A stretch of DNA of 57,949 bases from Cupriavidus pampae (GTDB lineage: Bacteria > Pseudomonadota > Gammaproteobacteria > Burkholderiales > Burkholderiaceae), in the NCBI RefSeq assembly GCF_914271485.1, contig NZ_CAJZAG010000021.1:1-57949 (forward strand), in the 5' to 3' direction. Every line of letters starts with the position of its first letter. The first letter of the stretch is position 1. The notes beneath the pieces were generated by a model. It was not told where the DNA came from and did no database searches. It saw only the letters and a program-made list of their open reading frames with translations. Of the stretch, positions 35,599 through 44,756 are shown one piece after another. The position numbers and the translations under genes were made by a program.

Positions 35599-35793
35599 AT
35601 GGCAAAGCAATCAACGGGACGCCCCTCGCAAGCGTCCGAAAAACTCAACCCGGGAGTGCGCACAGACCGCGAACAGGTCCAAAGTCGAAGTGCGGACCCG
35701 GGCCAGAGCAGCTACGGCGGCTTCAAGGACCAAGACCCTCGCATTCAGCATCAATCGGAGGCGAAAAAAGACGGCAAGCGGAAGCCTAAGTAA
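35599..35793 (+). CDS. Small hydrophilic hypothetical protein
   Basis: This encodes 64 residues, rich in Lys, Gln, Ser and Asp, with no hydrophobic core, so it is probably disordered. AAAGGAG just before ATG 35599 decides the start; a longer frame from 35533 has none. A parS-like palindrome lies upstream. Role unknown. Confidence 0.6.
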   Translation: MAKQSTGRPSQASEKLNPGVRTDREQVQSRSADPGQSSYGGFKDQDPRIQHQSEAKKDGKRKPK

Positions 35794-35894
35794 ATCCGCA
35801 AAAGAGCAAAAGCCGGCCTGATAAAGCGTCGCCCGCTCAGCAGCTCGATTCGGTAAGAACTACCGGCATCGGAATACTTCGAAGAGGCTTCGAC

Positions 35895-36425
35895 ATGAGT
35901 TCCATTAGTGACGTTGCACAGTTCCTCATTCGTCATCGAGTGATACTCGCAACAGCCGAATCATGTACGGCTGGCCTGATTGCTTCTCGAGTGGCCGAAA
36001 TTCCTGGCACCGGTGACGTTTTGAAGTGCGCGATCGTGGCGTATGCGCCCGCCATCAAGACCTCGCTGCTGCACGTACCACGTAGCCTCATTGAAAAGGA
36101 AGGCTTGACTAGCGAAGCTGTCTCCTTCGCCATGGCTGTCGGGATCATGCGCCTCTGCGATGTGGACCTCGCGATCGCCAATACTGGGGTGGCCGATGGC
36201 GGAGCAGACGATGAAACGAAGAGCGGAACGCAATGCTTTGCTTGGATATGGCGCCGCAGGGATCGGTGTGCAGGCTTTACGGAGACGCGACGGTTCATTG
36301 GTGAACGAAACATCGTACGGAACGCGGCAGCCGAATTTGCCCTGACTCGTGTGCCGTCCCTTTACGAGCGATTCCAAAGAGGTGAAGGAACTGCTGTTGT
36401 GATCCCTGTGTCCCGCGCCTGGTGA
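35895..36425 (+). CDS. pncC: NMN amidohydrolase-like protein (CinA C-terminal family)
   Basis: This encodes 176 residues, the size of stand-alone PncC. The signature TAESCTAGLIASRVAEIPG (usually TAESCTGG) and IANTGVADGG (usually TGIAGPGG) are present. The family deamidates nicotinamide mononucleotide to nicotinate mononucleotide in NAD salvage, in the cytoplasm. GAGG precedes ATG 35895. The two Gly-rich motifs deviate from consensus, so activity may be altered. It lies a kilobase from a RES toxin that destroys NAD+, though the genes are read in opposite directions. Confidence 0.8.
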   Translation: MSSISDVAQFLIRHRVILATAESCTAGLIASRVAEIPGTGDVLKCAIVAYAPAIKTSLLHVPRSLIEKEGLTSEAVSFAMAVGIMRLCDVDLAIANTGVADGGADDETKSGTQCFAWIWRRRDRCAGFTETRRFIGERNIVRNAAAEFALTRVPSLYERFQRGEGTAVVIPVSRAW

Positions 36426-36744
36426 GTGCGCGATTGTTTTGTAGCGCGCGAACTTTCTTTCAGTATATAAATATAGATGTCGCACCCCACGCGCCGCGCT
36501 TTGTCACTCAGACATTGTTTGCTCGGCTACCCGGCCGTTTTCGCTCATTGCCAAGCGACGGTCGGGTGACAAATAAAGGTAACGGTCTGCTACTAGCCGT
36601 TGCTCGAGCGTTACGACTGACCTGCCTGGGCGTCCGGCGTGGGCATACTTATTGTGGGCATACTTGCACAGCACTAGACTCGGGCCACCGATAACGTCAC
36701 GCTCCGCCCCAACGCACGGTTTTCGATAGTTGCCATACTCAACG
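36426..36744. other. Gap with no convincing gene
   Basis: I see no gene. A 12-bp direct repeat, GTGGGCATACTT, occurs twice with start points 15 bases apart near 36640-36670. Confidence 0.3.
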
Positions 36745-36971
36745 ATGTCGATATAAACAAAAACAACTGCTGCAGCAGCTCCGTGAAGGATCTACCTTGC
36801 GCGTCGTGCGGTCTGTGCTAACCGGGCGTCTTCCTTCCCCACACTCCAATTGCGGTTGAGATAGTGGCGTGGTGGAGAATCGAGCGACTTCTTGCAATAA
36901 GCGCCCTCTGCCCCGACACGGGGAGTGTCGACACAGCAACTTGGCTGAAACTCTCGGCTCCTAAGCCGTGA
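36745..36971 (+). pseudogene. Decayed copy of the MWRI small-protein family
   Basis: After an ATG at 36745 the family sequence continues in a shifted frame as KQKQLLQQLREGSTL then RVVRSVLTG. It has a deletion across the CELV region and resumes as VEIVAWWRIERLLAISALCP then DTGSVDTATWL to a stop at 36971. Comparison with the intact copy at 31817-32080 shows at least two frame changes and about 25 missing bases. Confidence 0.7.
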
Positions 36972-37174
36972 CCTTCTGAACAGCGTCATGACTCTCTCGG
37001 GTCACTCCGACCGGCGCGTATCCCGCTCTGCCGCGCCCGCTGTCCAGAATCCATGCTTTGCCGACTGGCAGCCTTAGCACCCGCGGCCCCTTCTACTCCC
37101 TACCATGCAACTGCGGTCGCGAATTTCACGATCGCAGTTTGGAATGGAATGGCCTAACCGGAGGAACCGCCATC

Positions 37175-37426
37175 ATGACGACACAATGTTACTTCGGTCA
37201 TCAAGCACGAGGCTTCGCCCGCCCCATTGCGGACGGCGTCTTCCAGGCGACAGGGGCAGTTGAGCAGGATGGGGACACGCTCGCGACATCCGATTCGCTC
37301 GGCGTATTTCATACGCGCGAACGTGCCGTTGCACAAGGGCTCGCGTGGGCGAAGGTGTGGATAAGCGAGCGTCGGCCACCAACCGCCTCCGTGAATCCTC
37401 TTTCACTCAAGGACGCCAGGCCGTGA
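37175..37426 (+). CDS. Hypothetical small protein
   Basis: This encodes 83 residues. GGAGGA lies upstream of ATG 37175, deciding the start inside a longer frame. The sequence (FARPIADGVFQATGAVEQDG, then GVFHTRERAVAQGLAWAKVW) resembles the small strand-helix folds of DUF2188-like or similar plasmid proteins. Role unknown. It overlaps the next gene by four bases (GTGA). Confidence 0.55.
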   Translation: MTTQCYFGHQARGFARPIADGVFQATGAVEQDGDTLATSDSLGVFHTRERAVAQGLAWAKVWISERRPPTASVNPLSLKDARP

Positions 37427-37689
37427 CCCAAGCACCGACGCAACACCTCGTCGAAGAAATGAAACGAGAGCGGCTGGATCTTTACATCGCCGAAGGCAGG
37501 AATCTCATTCGTCAGCAGATCGCCTCCCTACGGCAGGCGCGGTCAGACGGATTGCAGATAACCACAAACGAATCGCTCTTACCCGCGCTGGTCGTCACGG
37601 TATCCGCCCTGCGTCGTCAGCGTCGTCACTGCATTGAGACTACTGCCGCTGCAGACGGGCGACAACAGCCAGCAGCGCATTCAAAGTAA
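37423..37689 (+). CDS. Hypothetical small helical protein
   Basis: This encodes 88 residues from GTG 37423, coupled to the previous stop. It is mainly helical (EEMKRERLDLYIAEGRNLIR, then QIASLRQARSDGL). The last 50 bases overlap the end of the large convergent kinase gene. Role unknown. Confidence 0.5.
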   Translation: MTQAPTQHLVEEMKRERLDLYIAEGRNLIRQQIASLRQARSDGLQITTNESLLPALVVTVSALRRQRRHCIETTAAADGRQQPAAHSK

Positions 37690-40600
37690 TCGGTTTGGAA
37701 AGGTGCGCATCGAAGCCGGCGCGCACATCAGCGTCAATGTCATCCTGACGTCTGAAGCCACTCAGGGCGATTGCATGGATATCGGCAAATTCGGGCCGGC
37801 CGCGAATGGCACGAAGCAATTCGTAACCATCCATGCCAGACATGTCCAGATCGAATAACAGTAGATGTGGCCGCGCGCTTTCCACCTGCGCCAGCGCACT
37901 CTCGCCACTCGCTGCAATTCCAACCGTCGCGCCTTCCGACTCGAGAAGCAGCTTGAAGGTTTCGACGGTTGGCGCATCATCATCCACTATCAGCACCTGC
38001 ATACCCTGCAGGGTCGAGGCGGGTACTGCGAAAGCATCGTCAACAATTTCGTGGGTAGGAGCGCACGGCAATTCCACGGTGAAAGTCGCGCCCTGATCTA
38101 GCCCCGCCGACTCCGCGCGTACGGTCCCCCCTTGCAACGTAACGAGTTCCTTCACTAGCGACAGCCCAACGCCAAGTCCGCCGCGACGACCCGGTGAGAA
38201 ACCCTGACGGAACAAGTCAAAAATATAAGGCAACGTCTGCGCGTCAATGCCCGTACCTGAATTGCGGACAACCAAGCGAATCTGCGCGCCATTCCGCGAG
38301 AGCGCGACGCCGATGCAGCCGCCCTCTTCCGTGAACTTGACCGCATTGCTCAGCAGGTTCCAGACGACCTGTTCCGTACGTGTCAGATCCGCATGCGCCC
38401 ACATCGGTTCATCGGCAAGCTCGCAGGCTAGCGCCAGCCCCCGAGCGCGCGCATCGGGCAACACGGCATCACATGCGCGTCGTACGACAGTCCGAAGGTC
38501 AAGCTTCTCGCGTACAACCGACAACTTACCGGTACGAATGCGCGACATGTCCAGCAAATCGTCAATGAGTTGCGCCTGACCCGCGATTGATCGGCGAATC
38601 GTATTAGTAGCGCGCTCGATGGTGGGATTCTCCCGGCTCTCGGGCAAACGCGCGATTAACTCATTGCTGACACTGATCAGATTGAGAGGATGCTTGAGCT
38701 CATGCGAGACATTGGCCAGAAACTCATCCCGACGGAATTGCTCATGCTGCCATTTGCCCCCATCCGCTCGCGGTGCGCTCGCCGGTAGCACTTCGTCGAG
38801 GTCGCGCGCGATCTTTGCAAAGCCAATCACGCCACTTGTATCCAGGCGGGATAGGACACCACTCGAACGAAAACGCTTGCCGTCCTTGCGGAGCTGCCAA
38901 CGATCCTCCTCCACGCGCCCATACTTGCGCGCTTGGGCGATCTCCTCTTCGGGTACACCGCGCTCCCGATCCTCCGGTGTAAAGAGGATGTCCGCCAGAT
39001 TACCCAGCATCTCGCTCTCGGCATATCCAAAGATTCGCTCGGCGCCCCGGTTCCAGCTCGTCACGCGACCTTCATCGTCGAGCGTAATGATCGCGTAGTC
39101 CCGTGTGCTCTCGGCCACGATGTTCATTCGGCGCTTGCCCTCGCGCACCTGCTCTTCCGCCGCCCGACGCGAGGTAATCTCGATAAACGACAGAACCGCG
39201 CCGTCGATCCTGTCCTCGGTCGTGCGGTAAGGCAGGAAACGCGCAAGGTACCATCGGCCATCGATACTGCGTAGCTCTCGCTCAATCAACCTGAGCGAGT
39301 CAAACGCATCGGCGGCATCCGCAGCGAGCTTGTCGTACTCTAGCCGGTGCGTGATATCGAGCAATGAGCGGCCAATATCCGAAGGGATGATGTTGAACAC
39401 CTCCGTCGCCCGAGGCGTGTACCTCTTGATACGGATGTTCCGGTCAACGAAGATCGTACCAATGTCGTTTGCGGCGATCAGGTTTTGCAGATCATCGTTG
39501 ATCTTGCTAGTCTCCTCAACCGTGGACTTCAGTTCTGCATTGACTGTGGTCAATTCCTCATTGATAGACTGAAGCTCTTCCTTGCTCGTTTCCAACTCTT
39601 CGCTTGCCGATCGCAGTTCCTCGTTGATGGCTTGCAATTCCTCGTTCGATGCCTTCGACTCCTCCGTGGATGTCTCGGACTGCTCGATGGTCGCCTGCAG
39701 TTGCTCCTTCGTGCGTTGCAACTCCCGCTCGAGCTGATTCACGATGGGATCCCGCGACACCGCCTCGGAAATACCGCTGCCGGCGCTCGTCCTGTCTTCG
39801 ACTTCATCAAACAACACCAGCACGAAATCGGTGTCGGAGTCGGCATCGTGCACAGGCCGGGCGATCATGTTGACGAAGTACTGGCGCCCGTCCCGCGTAA
39901 GTTCCACACGGCGAACCTCCACACTGTTATTAGTCTGAAGGGCCTGAAAAATGGCAGTCCGTAGCTCCAACCGCAATTCGGGCCTGACCGCGGCAATAAT
40001 GTTGTGCGATGGGACGCCTCCCGCATACTGAAGAAAGCGTCCTGCCCGATCCGAAAGATGAACAATGTTGGAGTCACGATTTAACAGGACACTCGGCGGG
40101 GCGTATTGCTCCACGAGTCGCTGATGCAGATCGCCAAACGAGAACTTACGCTTGTCTGCAGGCTGCTGCACGGTCATATGCATGTGCGTCTTGGACTGGC
40201 CAAGGTGCGAAACCGGCGTGGCGGAGTCTATCCCCATGGCGATGTTGGCACGATAAATTCGCGCCTTCTTGTCGACCATGGTGAACAGATCTCCGACAGC
40301 ATCTGCGGTTTCCGAGCCGCCAAGGAAAAGAAACCCTCCTGGGCGCAGCGCGAAATGAAACGTGCGCAAGATATCAATCTGCGCATCTCGATCCAGATAG
40401 ATCAGCAGGTTGCGACAACACACCATGTCAAGCCGGGAGAAAGGTGGGTCGCTCAGGACATTGTGGATCGCGAACAGGATGTGTTCGCGCAGCTCGGTCT
40501 GGATGCGATAGTGTGTGGCATCTTGCGTCAGAAACCGACGGGCTCGAACGTTATCCACGTCTGCGAGAATGGAGTCAGGGTACAGACCCAACCGTGCGGT

Positions 40601-41752
40601 TGCGACCGCGCGTTCATCGATATCCGTGGCAAAAACCTGGAATTGCACGTTGTCTCCAGCTCGCTCTGCGGCTTCCTGAAGCACCATGGCGATGGAATAG
40701 GCTTCCTCGCCCGTCGCGCATCCCGCCGACCAGACTCGGATTGGTGCATCGACCAGCCGATTCTGCAGCAATTGCGGAATTACCACTGCCTGCAGCGTCT
40801 CGAAGGCGTCACGATCACGGAAAAAGTTCGTCACGCTGATTAGCATGTCCTGCAGGAGCTGAGGGGTTTCCTCCGGATGCTCGTGCAGATAGTCCCGATA
40901 CTCACGCAGATCCGTCAATCCGTTCACCTGGAGACGGCGTTCGATCCGTCGCAGGAGAGTCGCTCGCTTGTATGGACGGAAGTCGTGCGAAGTGCGAGTG
41001 CGAAGAATCATCAGGATATCGCGCAACACTCGCTCCGTTCTCTCCGCGACCCCTCCATGGCTCTCGTCTGGTTCAGATGTATCGGGGAGCTGAATACGAC
41101 TTGCGTTGATCCAAAGATCCATTAATCGCTGAGGCATTTCTGGCGCAGACAACACCAGATCGACCATGCCCGTGTTGATGGCTGCTCGCGGCATGCTGGG
41201 GAACTCTGCTTCATCTGGTTGCTGTGCGATGGTGATGCCACCGAGCTCCTTGACGCGTGTCAGACCGACGGACCCGTCGGAGCCCGCGCCAGACATCACA
41301 ATGGAAATTGCGCGCTCGTGATGCGCTTCGGCCAAGGAGCGGAAGAAGAGGTCAATCGCCGCGCGCCTATCGTCGTGCGATTGTGCGGGCTGGACGCGCA
41401 GATACCCGTCCACCATGGTCAAAACCATAGATGGCGATATCACATAAACGTGGTTGGCTTCGACAGGGTTGGTATCGTTGACCTGAACTACGGGCATCTC
41501 GGTCACGTGACGCAACAGATCGGGAAGCACGCTGGCGTGATCGGGCGCGAGGTGCAGTACGATCACGTAAGCGGCGCCGGAGCCCGCCGGCAATGCTTCA
41601 AAGAACGCCTTCAGTACCTCAATACCGCCAGCCGATGCGCCTATCCCAACCACCGGAAAGTTGAGGTGGCTCGTTATAGGCGCTGCGGGAGTTCGGACCA
41701 TGGCTCGAGTATTAGGTGGGCGGGTGGGCGGGTGGGCGGACTTCAGCGCCAT
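37640..41752 (-). CDS. CheB-CheR-PAS hybrid histidine kinase with receiver domain
   Basis: This encodes about 1370 residues. In order: CheB methylesterase (GIGASAGG with the Ser, LHLAPDH with the His, SGAGSDGS with the Asp; about 30-215), CheR methyltransferase (FRPYKRATLLRRIERRL, SAM site GCATGEEAYS; about 245-510), a long coiled coil (repeats of SNEELQAINEEL; about 650-740), two PAS domains (about 740-980), HisKA (FLANVSHELKHPLN), ATPase (NLLSNAVKFT, GLGVGLSLVKELV), and a C-terminal receiver (LIVDDD, phosphorylated Asp in LFDLDMSGMDG, SKPI). Such proteins link methylation-type and phosphorelay signalling. All catalytic motifs look intact. The start is uncertain: 41701 is an alternative, and an 8-bp tandem repeat lies between. 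Confidence 0.9.
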   Translation of the reverse strand: MALKSAHPPTRPPNTRAMVRTPAAPITSHLNFPVVGIGASAGGIEVLKAFFEALPAGSGAAYVIVLHLAPDHASVLPDLLRHVTEMPVVQVNDTNPVEANHVYVISPSMVLTMVDGYLRVQPAQSHDDRRAAIDLFFRSLAEAHHERAISIVMSGAGSDGSVGLTRVKELGGITIAQQPDEAEFPSMPRAAINTGMVDLVLSAPEMPQRLMDLWINASRIQLPDTSEPDESHGGVAERTERVLRDILMILRTRTSHDFRPYKRATLLRRIERRLQVNGLTDLREYRDYLHEHPEETPQLLQDMLISVTNFFRDRDAFETLQAVVIPQLLQNRLVDAPIRVWSAGCATGEEAYSIAMVLQEAAERAGDNVQFQVFATDIDERAVATARLGLYPDSILADVDNVRARRFLTQDATHYRIQTELREHILFAIHNVLSDPPFSRLDMVCCRNLLIYLDRDAQIDILRTFHFALRPGGFLFLGGSETADAVGDLFTMVDKKARIYRANIAMGIDSATPVSHLGQSKTHMHMTVQQPADKRKFSFGDLHQRLVEQYAPPSVLLNRDSNIVHLSDRAGRFLQYAGGVPSHNIIAAVRPELRLELRTAIFQALQTNNSVEVRRVELTRDGRQYFVNMIARPVHDADSDTDFVLVLFDEVEDRTSAGSGISEAVSRDPIVNQLERELQRTKEQLQATIEQSETSTEESKASNEELQAINEELRSASEELETSKEELQSINEELTTVNAELKSTVEETSKINDDLQNLIAANDIGTIFVDRNIRIKRYTPRATEVFNIIPSDIGRSLLDITHRLEYDKLAADAADAFDSLRLIERELRSIDGRWYLARFLPYRTTEDRIDGAVLSFIEITSRRAAEEQVREGKRRMNIVAESTRDYAIITLDDEGRVTSWNRGAERIFGYAESEMLGNLADILFTPEDRERGVPEEEIAQARKYGRVEEDRWQLRKDGKRFRSSGVLSRLDTSGVIGFAKIARDLDEVLPASAPRADGGKWQHEQFRRDEFLANVSHELKHPLNLISVSNELIARLPESRENPTIERATNTIRRSIAGQAQLIDDLLDMSRIRTGKLSVVREKLDLRTVVRRACDAVLPDARARGLALACELADEPMWAHADLTRTEQVVWNLLSNAVKFTEEGGCIGVALSRNGAQIRLVVRNSGTGIDAQTLPYIFDLFRQGFSPGRRGGLGVGLSLVKELVTLQGGTVRAESAGLDQGATFTVELPCAPTHEIVDDAFAVPASTLQGMQVLIVDDDAPTVETFKLLLESEGATVGIAASGESALAQVESARPHLLLFDLDMSGMDGYELLRAIRGRPEFADIHAIALSGFRRQDDIDADVRAGFDAHLSKPITLNALLAVVARLQRQ
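41715..41738. repeat. Three-copy 8-bp tandem repeat at the start of the kinase gene
   Basis: GGTGGGCG is repeated three times in perfect tandem, between the two candidate start codons (41752 and 41701) of the CheB-CheR kinase. Unit length is not a multiple of three, so copy-number change would shift the frame of the longer product. Confidence 0.7.
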
Positions 41753-42042
41753 GATACGCCGAGCGCCCCACCCTTTCGCGTCGATTGCCGGCTGGCGTCC
41801 GCTAGCAGGCGGTAAATTCTGCAGACTTGAGAAAGTATGAGCAGGAATCACCCGAAGCGCCTGGGACACTCGGGACGCAAATGACGTCGAACGTGAGCTT
41901 GACCGCCCGCGTCGAGGCCGGGTGTCACACCTGTGATAAGTCGGACGCCCAAGCCAGTCTAGGTCTGCGGACTGGGGCCGAGCTACCTCCAATCAACTCC
42001 GTCGACGGCCGTTTCGCCAGCACGTTTGCTTTCTTGCTGCGC

Positions 42043-42071
42043 TTGACGATAGGGGGACCGACCTGTATAAA
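42043..42071 (+). promoter_or_regulatory. Promoter of the cold-shock gene
   Basis: TTGACG (42043-42048) and TATAAA (42066-42071) are spaced by 17 bases. The start codon is about 120 bases further, which gives the long leader usual for cold-shock genes. The remaining part of 41753-42042 holds no gene I can support. Confidence 0.65.
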
Positions 42072-42200
42072 CAACCAAGCAGGATCTCAAGTCACAGCCT
42101 CGATGTACCTGACGCCTAACGTCACTTTCCTTGTTGCTCTCCTTGATCGTCGTGCCTTGCTGGCGTGTTCGCCGGCGGAGAACTTTTTAAGGATTTCACA

Positions 42201-42404
42201 ATGGAAACCGGTACTGTAAAGTGGTTCAACGATTCGAAGGGCTTCGGTTTCATTACGCCGGATGGCGGCGGAAATGATCTGTTCGCTCACTTCTCCGAGG
42301 TCCAAGGAAGTGGTTTCAAGTCGCTGCAAGAGGGCCAAAAGGTCCGTTATGTTGCTGGCGTGGGACAGAAGGGCCCCGCAGCTACGAAGATCGAAGCAAT
42401 CTAA
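42201..42404 (+). CDS. cspA: Cold-shock protein (CspA family)
   Basis: This encodes 67 residues. RNP motifs KGFGFI and DLFAHF are present, on the standard METGTVKWFNDSKGFGFITP opening. It binds single-stranded RNA and DNA as a chaperone. AAGGA lies eight bases before the ATG. A long leader and a strong terminator (42422-42450) make it a single-gene unit. Whether it responds to cold is not visible from the sequence. Confidence 0.95.
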   Translation: METGTVKWFNDSKGFGFITPDGGGNDLFAHFSEVQGSGFKSLQEGQKVRYVAGVGQKGPAATKIEAI

Positions 42405-42421
42405 TACTCATTGCTTAGAAG

Positions 42422-42450
42422 AAAAAAGCTCCGCGATGCGGAGCTTTTTT
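42422..42450 (+). terminator. Rho-independent terminator of cspA
   Basis: A 13-bp stem (42422-42434 with 42438-42450) with a three-base loop has A-rich and T-rich ends, so it could work in both directions. Confidence 0.85.
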
Positions 42451-43405
42451 CTTTGTGGGCCTACACAATGACGATCCACGCCCCTGCATGACCTACCTGG
42501 CATTCAGTGCAATCGTTGCCATACGATTGATCCCCGGCTACATCCAATGCCGGACTTGTTTGCAGCTGAACAGGATCGTCGCCACAAAATCTCGGCGTCG
42601 GACGGTTGTGGAGATCATTGCCATTTCTCGTTCTCGATACACTGGTCTGCGCCAGCACGGGTCGGCGCGTTTCGCATCGCTTAGCATTCAGGCGTGCGTG
42701 CGTTGGAAAACCGTAACGCGCCAGACCACCGCGGGCAGTTCTAAGCCAGCCACACTGTGGCGCCTCGCAAATGAGCAAAGATTTTGAATAGGGCTTCGAA
42801 CTCCGACTGCGTTCCTGTGAGGACCCTCAGGGCATACGCGCCCCGCATTGGGCCTCGAGCGCGAGGTCTCAATTCCTCAAGCTTATCGGTACCAACGTCG
42901 GTCACTTCCGAGCACCTGTAAGAATTGCACCTGGAAAGATGCTGACCTACGATTCGGTAGAATGCCGTGCCCTTTCGGCGGGATCCTTCTCAATTCGTCG
43001 CCTTTCAAATCTGCAGATCCCTTTTATCGCAATAGCGTGCAGGCTGATCTCGGGTTCCGGAAAGACAATCGCAGCTTCCTCGCCGCTATGCGGCGCTGCT
43101 TGGCAAGCCCTGTTACGTTTGGACCGAACTGACTGGCATACCCTGTTCTTTGAGTTCCGACCTCGATCGTCTTCACTGAGTTAGGTCATGACCGAATGTG
43201 AGCACGCTAGACCTAGACGGCGTGGCGAGTCAGTTTTTAACGCATGCCTTTAGCCGGAAATGCTTTCGGCGCGTGGGCGGACGGTGCCGAATGAACGGCG
43301 TTGGGCAATAGATGCCAGCCGAATATCGCCAAATTCCGATGCCGTTTGCTTGCAAAAGGGTTTCGGCCGAAGCAACATAAGAATCCATCATGGACCAATA
43401 GAACT
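42451..43405. other. Long gap with no convincing gene
   Basis: About 950 bases hold only short frames without ribosome sites or known motifs. The last part should contain the H-NS gene promoter; I cannot place it. Confidence 0.35.
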
Positions 43406-43708
43406 ATGCCTACTTATAAGCAGCTACTCGAGCAACGTACGCAGCTGGACCAACAGATTGCAGAGGCCCGGGCCCAAGAGGTAGGTGCCGCCATTGCACG
43501 TATCCAAGAGTTGATGACTCAGTTCCAATTGACGACGGAAGATATCCTCGTGAAACGGCGAGGAAGGAAGCCAGGGAGCAAGAACACGAAGCAGAAAGAA
43601 TCGGTCGCCCTCTTTCAGGACCCGAAGACTGGAAAGACATGGTCTGGCCGCGGACGTGCTCCTGCATGGATCGGAAAGAATCGCGAACGCTTTCGCATTG
43701 CTGCTTAA
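43406..43708 (+). CDS. H-NS family nucleoid protein
   Basis: This encodes 100 residues. The N-terminal half is a coiled-coil dimerisation region (KQLLEQRTQLDQQIAEARAQ). The DNA-binding C-terminus has RRGRKPGSKN and DPKTGKTWSGRGRAPAWIGK, the Burkholderia/Ralstonia-type H-NS signature with the AT-hook-like RGR motif. It silences AT-rich and foreign DNA, and plasmid-borne copies often reduce the host cost of carriage. The start at 43406 is given by the family pattern; no strong ribosome site is seen. Confidence 0.93.
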   Translation: MPTYKQLLEQRTQLDQQIAEARAQEVGAAIARIQELMTQFQLTTEDILVKRRGRKPGSKNTKQKESVALFQDPKTGKTWSGRGRAPAWIGKNRERFRIAA

Positions 43709-44756
43709 ATAGTCTTAGTCGTCGCCGCGCCCAAGTTCGCTGCCATGGGAGCGCAGGACGCGGCGAGAGCAGCTGTGCTCTGGTTGCACAGAGCTCTAGG
43801 GTCGCGCCTCGTCGTCGCCCCGAATCACTTCCACCATCACGTTGTTCCTGCTCCATGGAAAAACGCCGCGCTCTCCTGCCTTTGCTCTCCCTCCCCTGCT
43901 GACTTTTGCCTCAAGCGCCGCTAGGCACCAAAAATAATTTACATTACTTTTGTCAGCGCAAATTCGCCTGTCTCGGCGCACATTGAACTATTTTCTGTTT
44001 ATTATCAGGCACTTAACTCCCGCTTCTTAAGGCATGCATTGCGCTTCCTAAAACGGAAATCCCGGCGCCGACAAGAATCGTTGGCCCTACGATCTACCCG
44101 CCGGGTCCGGTGAGAATCGGCACCCAATCCTCTTCACCCTCGGCTGTCCGAGCTTCCCTCAGGAGCTTTCATTGTTGAAGATCGAAGTCCCTCGCACAGC
44201 GAGGTCGGCTAGAGACTGGCACGCTCTCTACATATCTCGTGGCCGACGCCCTTCACTTGAATCATCACGTCCGTCCCGCCACAACACAGGATGACGTGTT
44301 CAAAGGCGCGGGTATCAGGCCACTCACTTCGGCGCGGTTACACCTCGCGCATGACCGAGGTCAGCATGTCCGTCCCTCGCCCAAGGGCGGCACTTCTCAC
44401 AATTCCTCACGCCGTCGCGGCGTTAGCGAAAGCTCCAGCCTCCGGTTTAGATCGCACTTAGTTTGAGATGAACGGTACGCATCAGGCATCTGAGAAACGG
44501 CCCCACTGATCGCTAGACTCGCCAGTCAAAAATTAAATGACTGATATTTTCTATAACGTGTTCTTGTGTTTCGGGATTGGGCGACGATAGGTTAGTGACC
44601 GGGGGGGCGGTATGTTCAGAGCCGAGCATCGATTGGATCTGGAGCATCCGGATTCCGCGTGCGTCAGATGTAAAACCAGATCTAGTTCGTGGTGAACGTC
44701 ATTTTTGGGGAGAATGAGTTCAACGCTTCCGCGTTGCGCTGATCCGCGCCTCCATC
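43709..44756. other. Long gap before the partition palindromes
   Basis: About 1 kb with no supported gene on either strand. A 75-residue frame at 44239-44466 has no ribosome site or motif. The sequence is GC-rich around 44030-44470, then turns AT-richer near 44520-44580. Confidence 0.35.

Noticed and set aside
44030..44480. Group II intron or other structured RNA
   Set aside because: I compared it by eye with conserved intron ends and found no convincing match.
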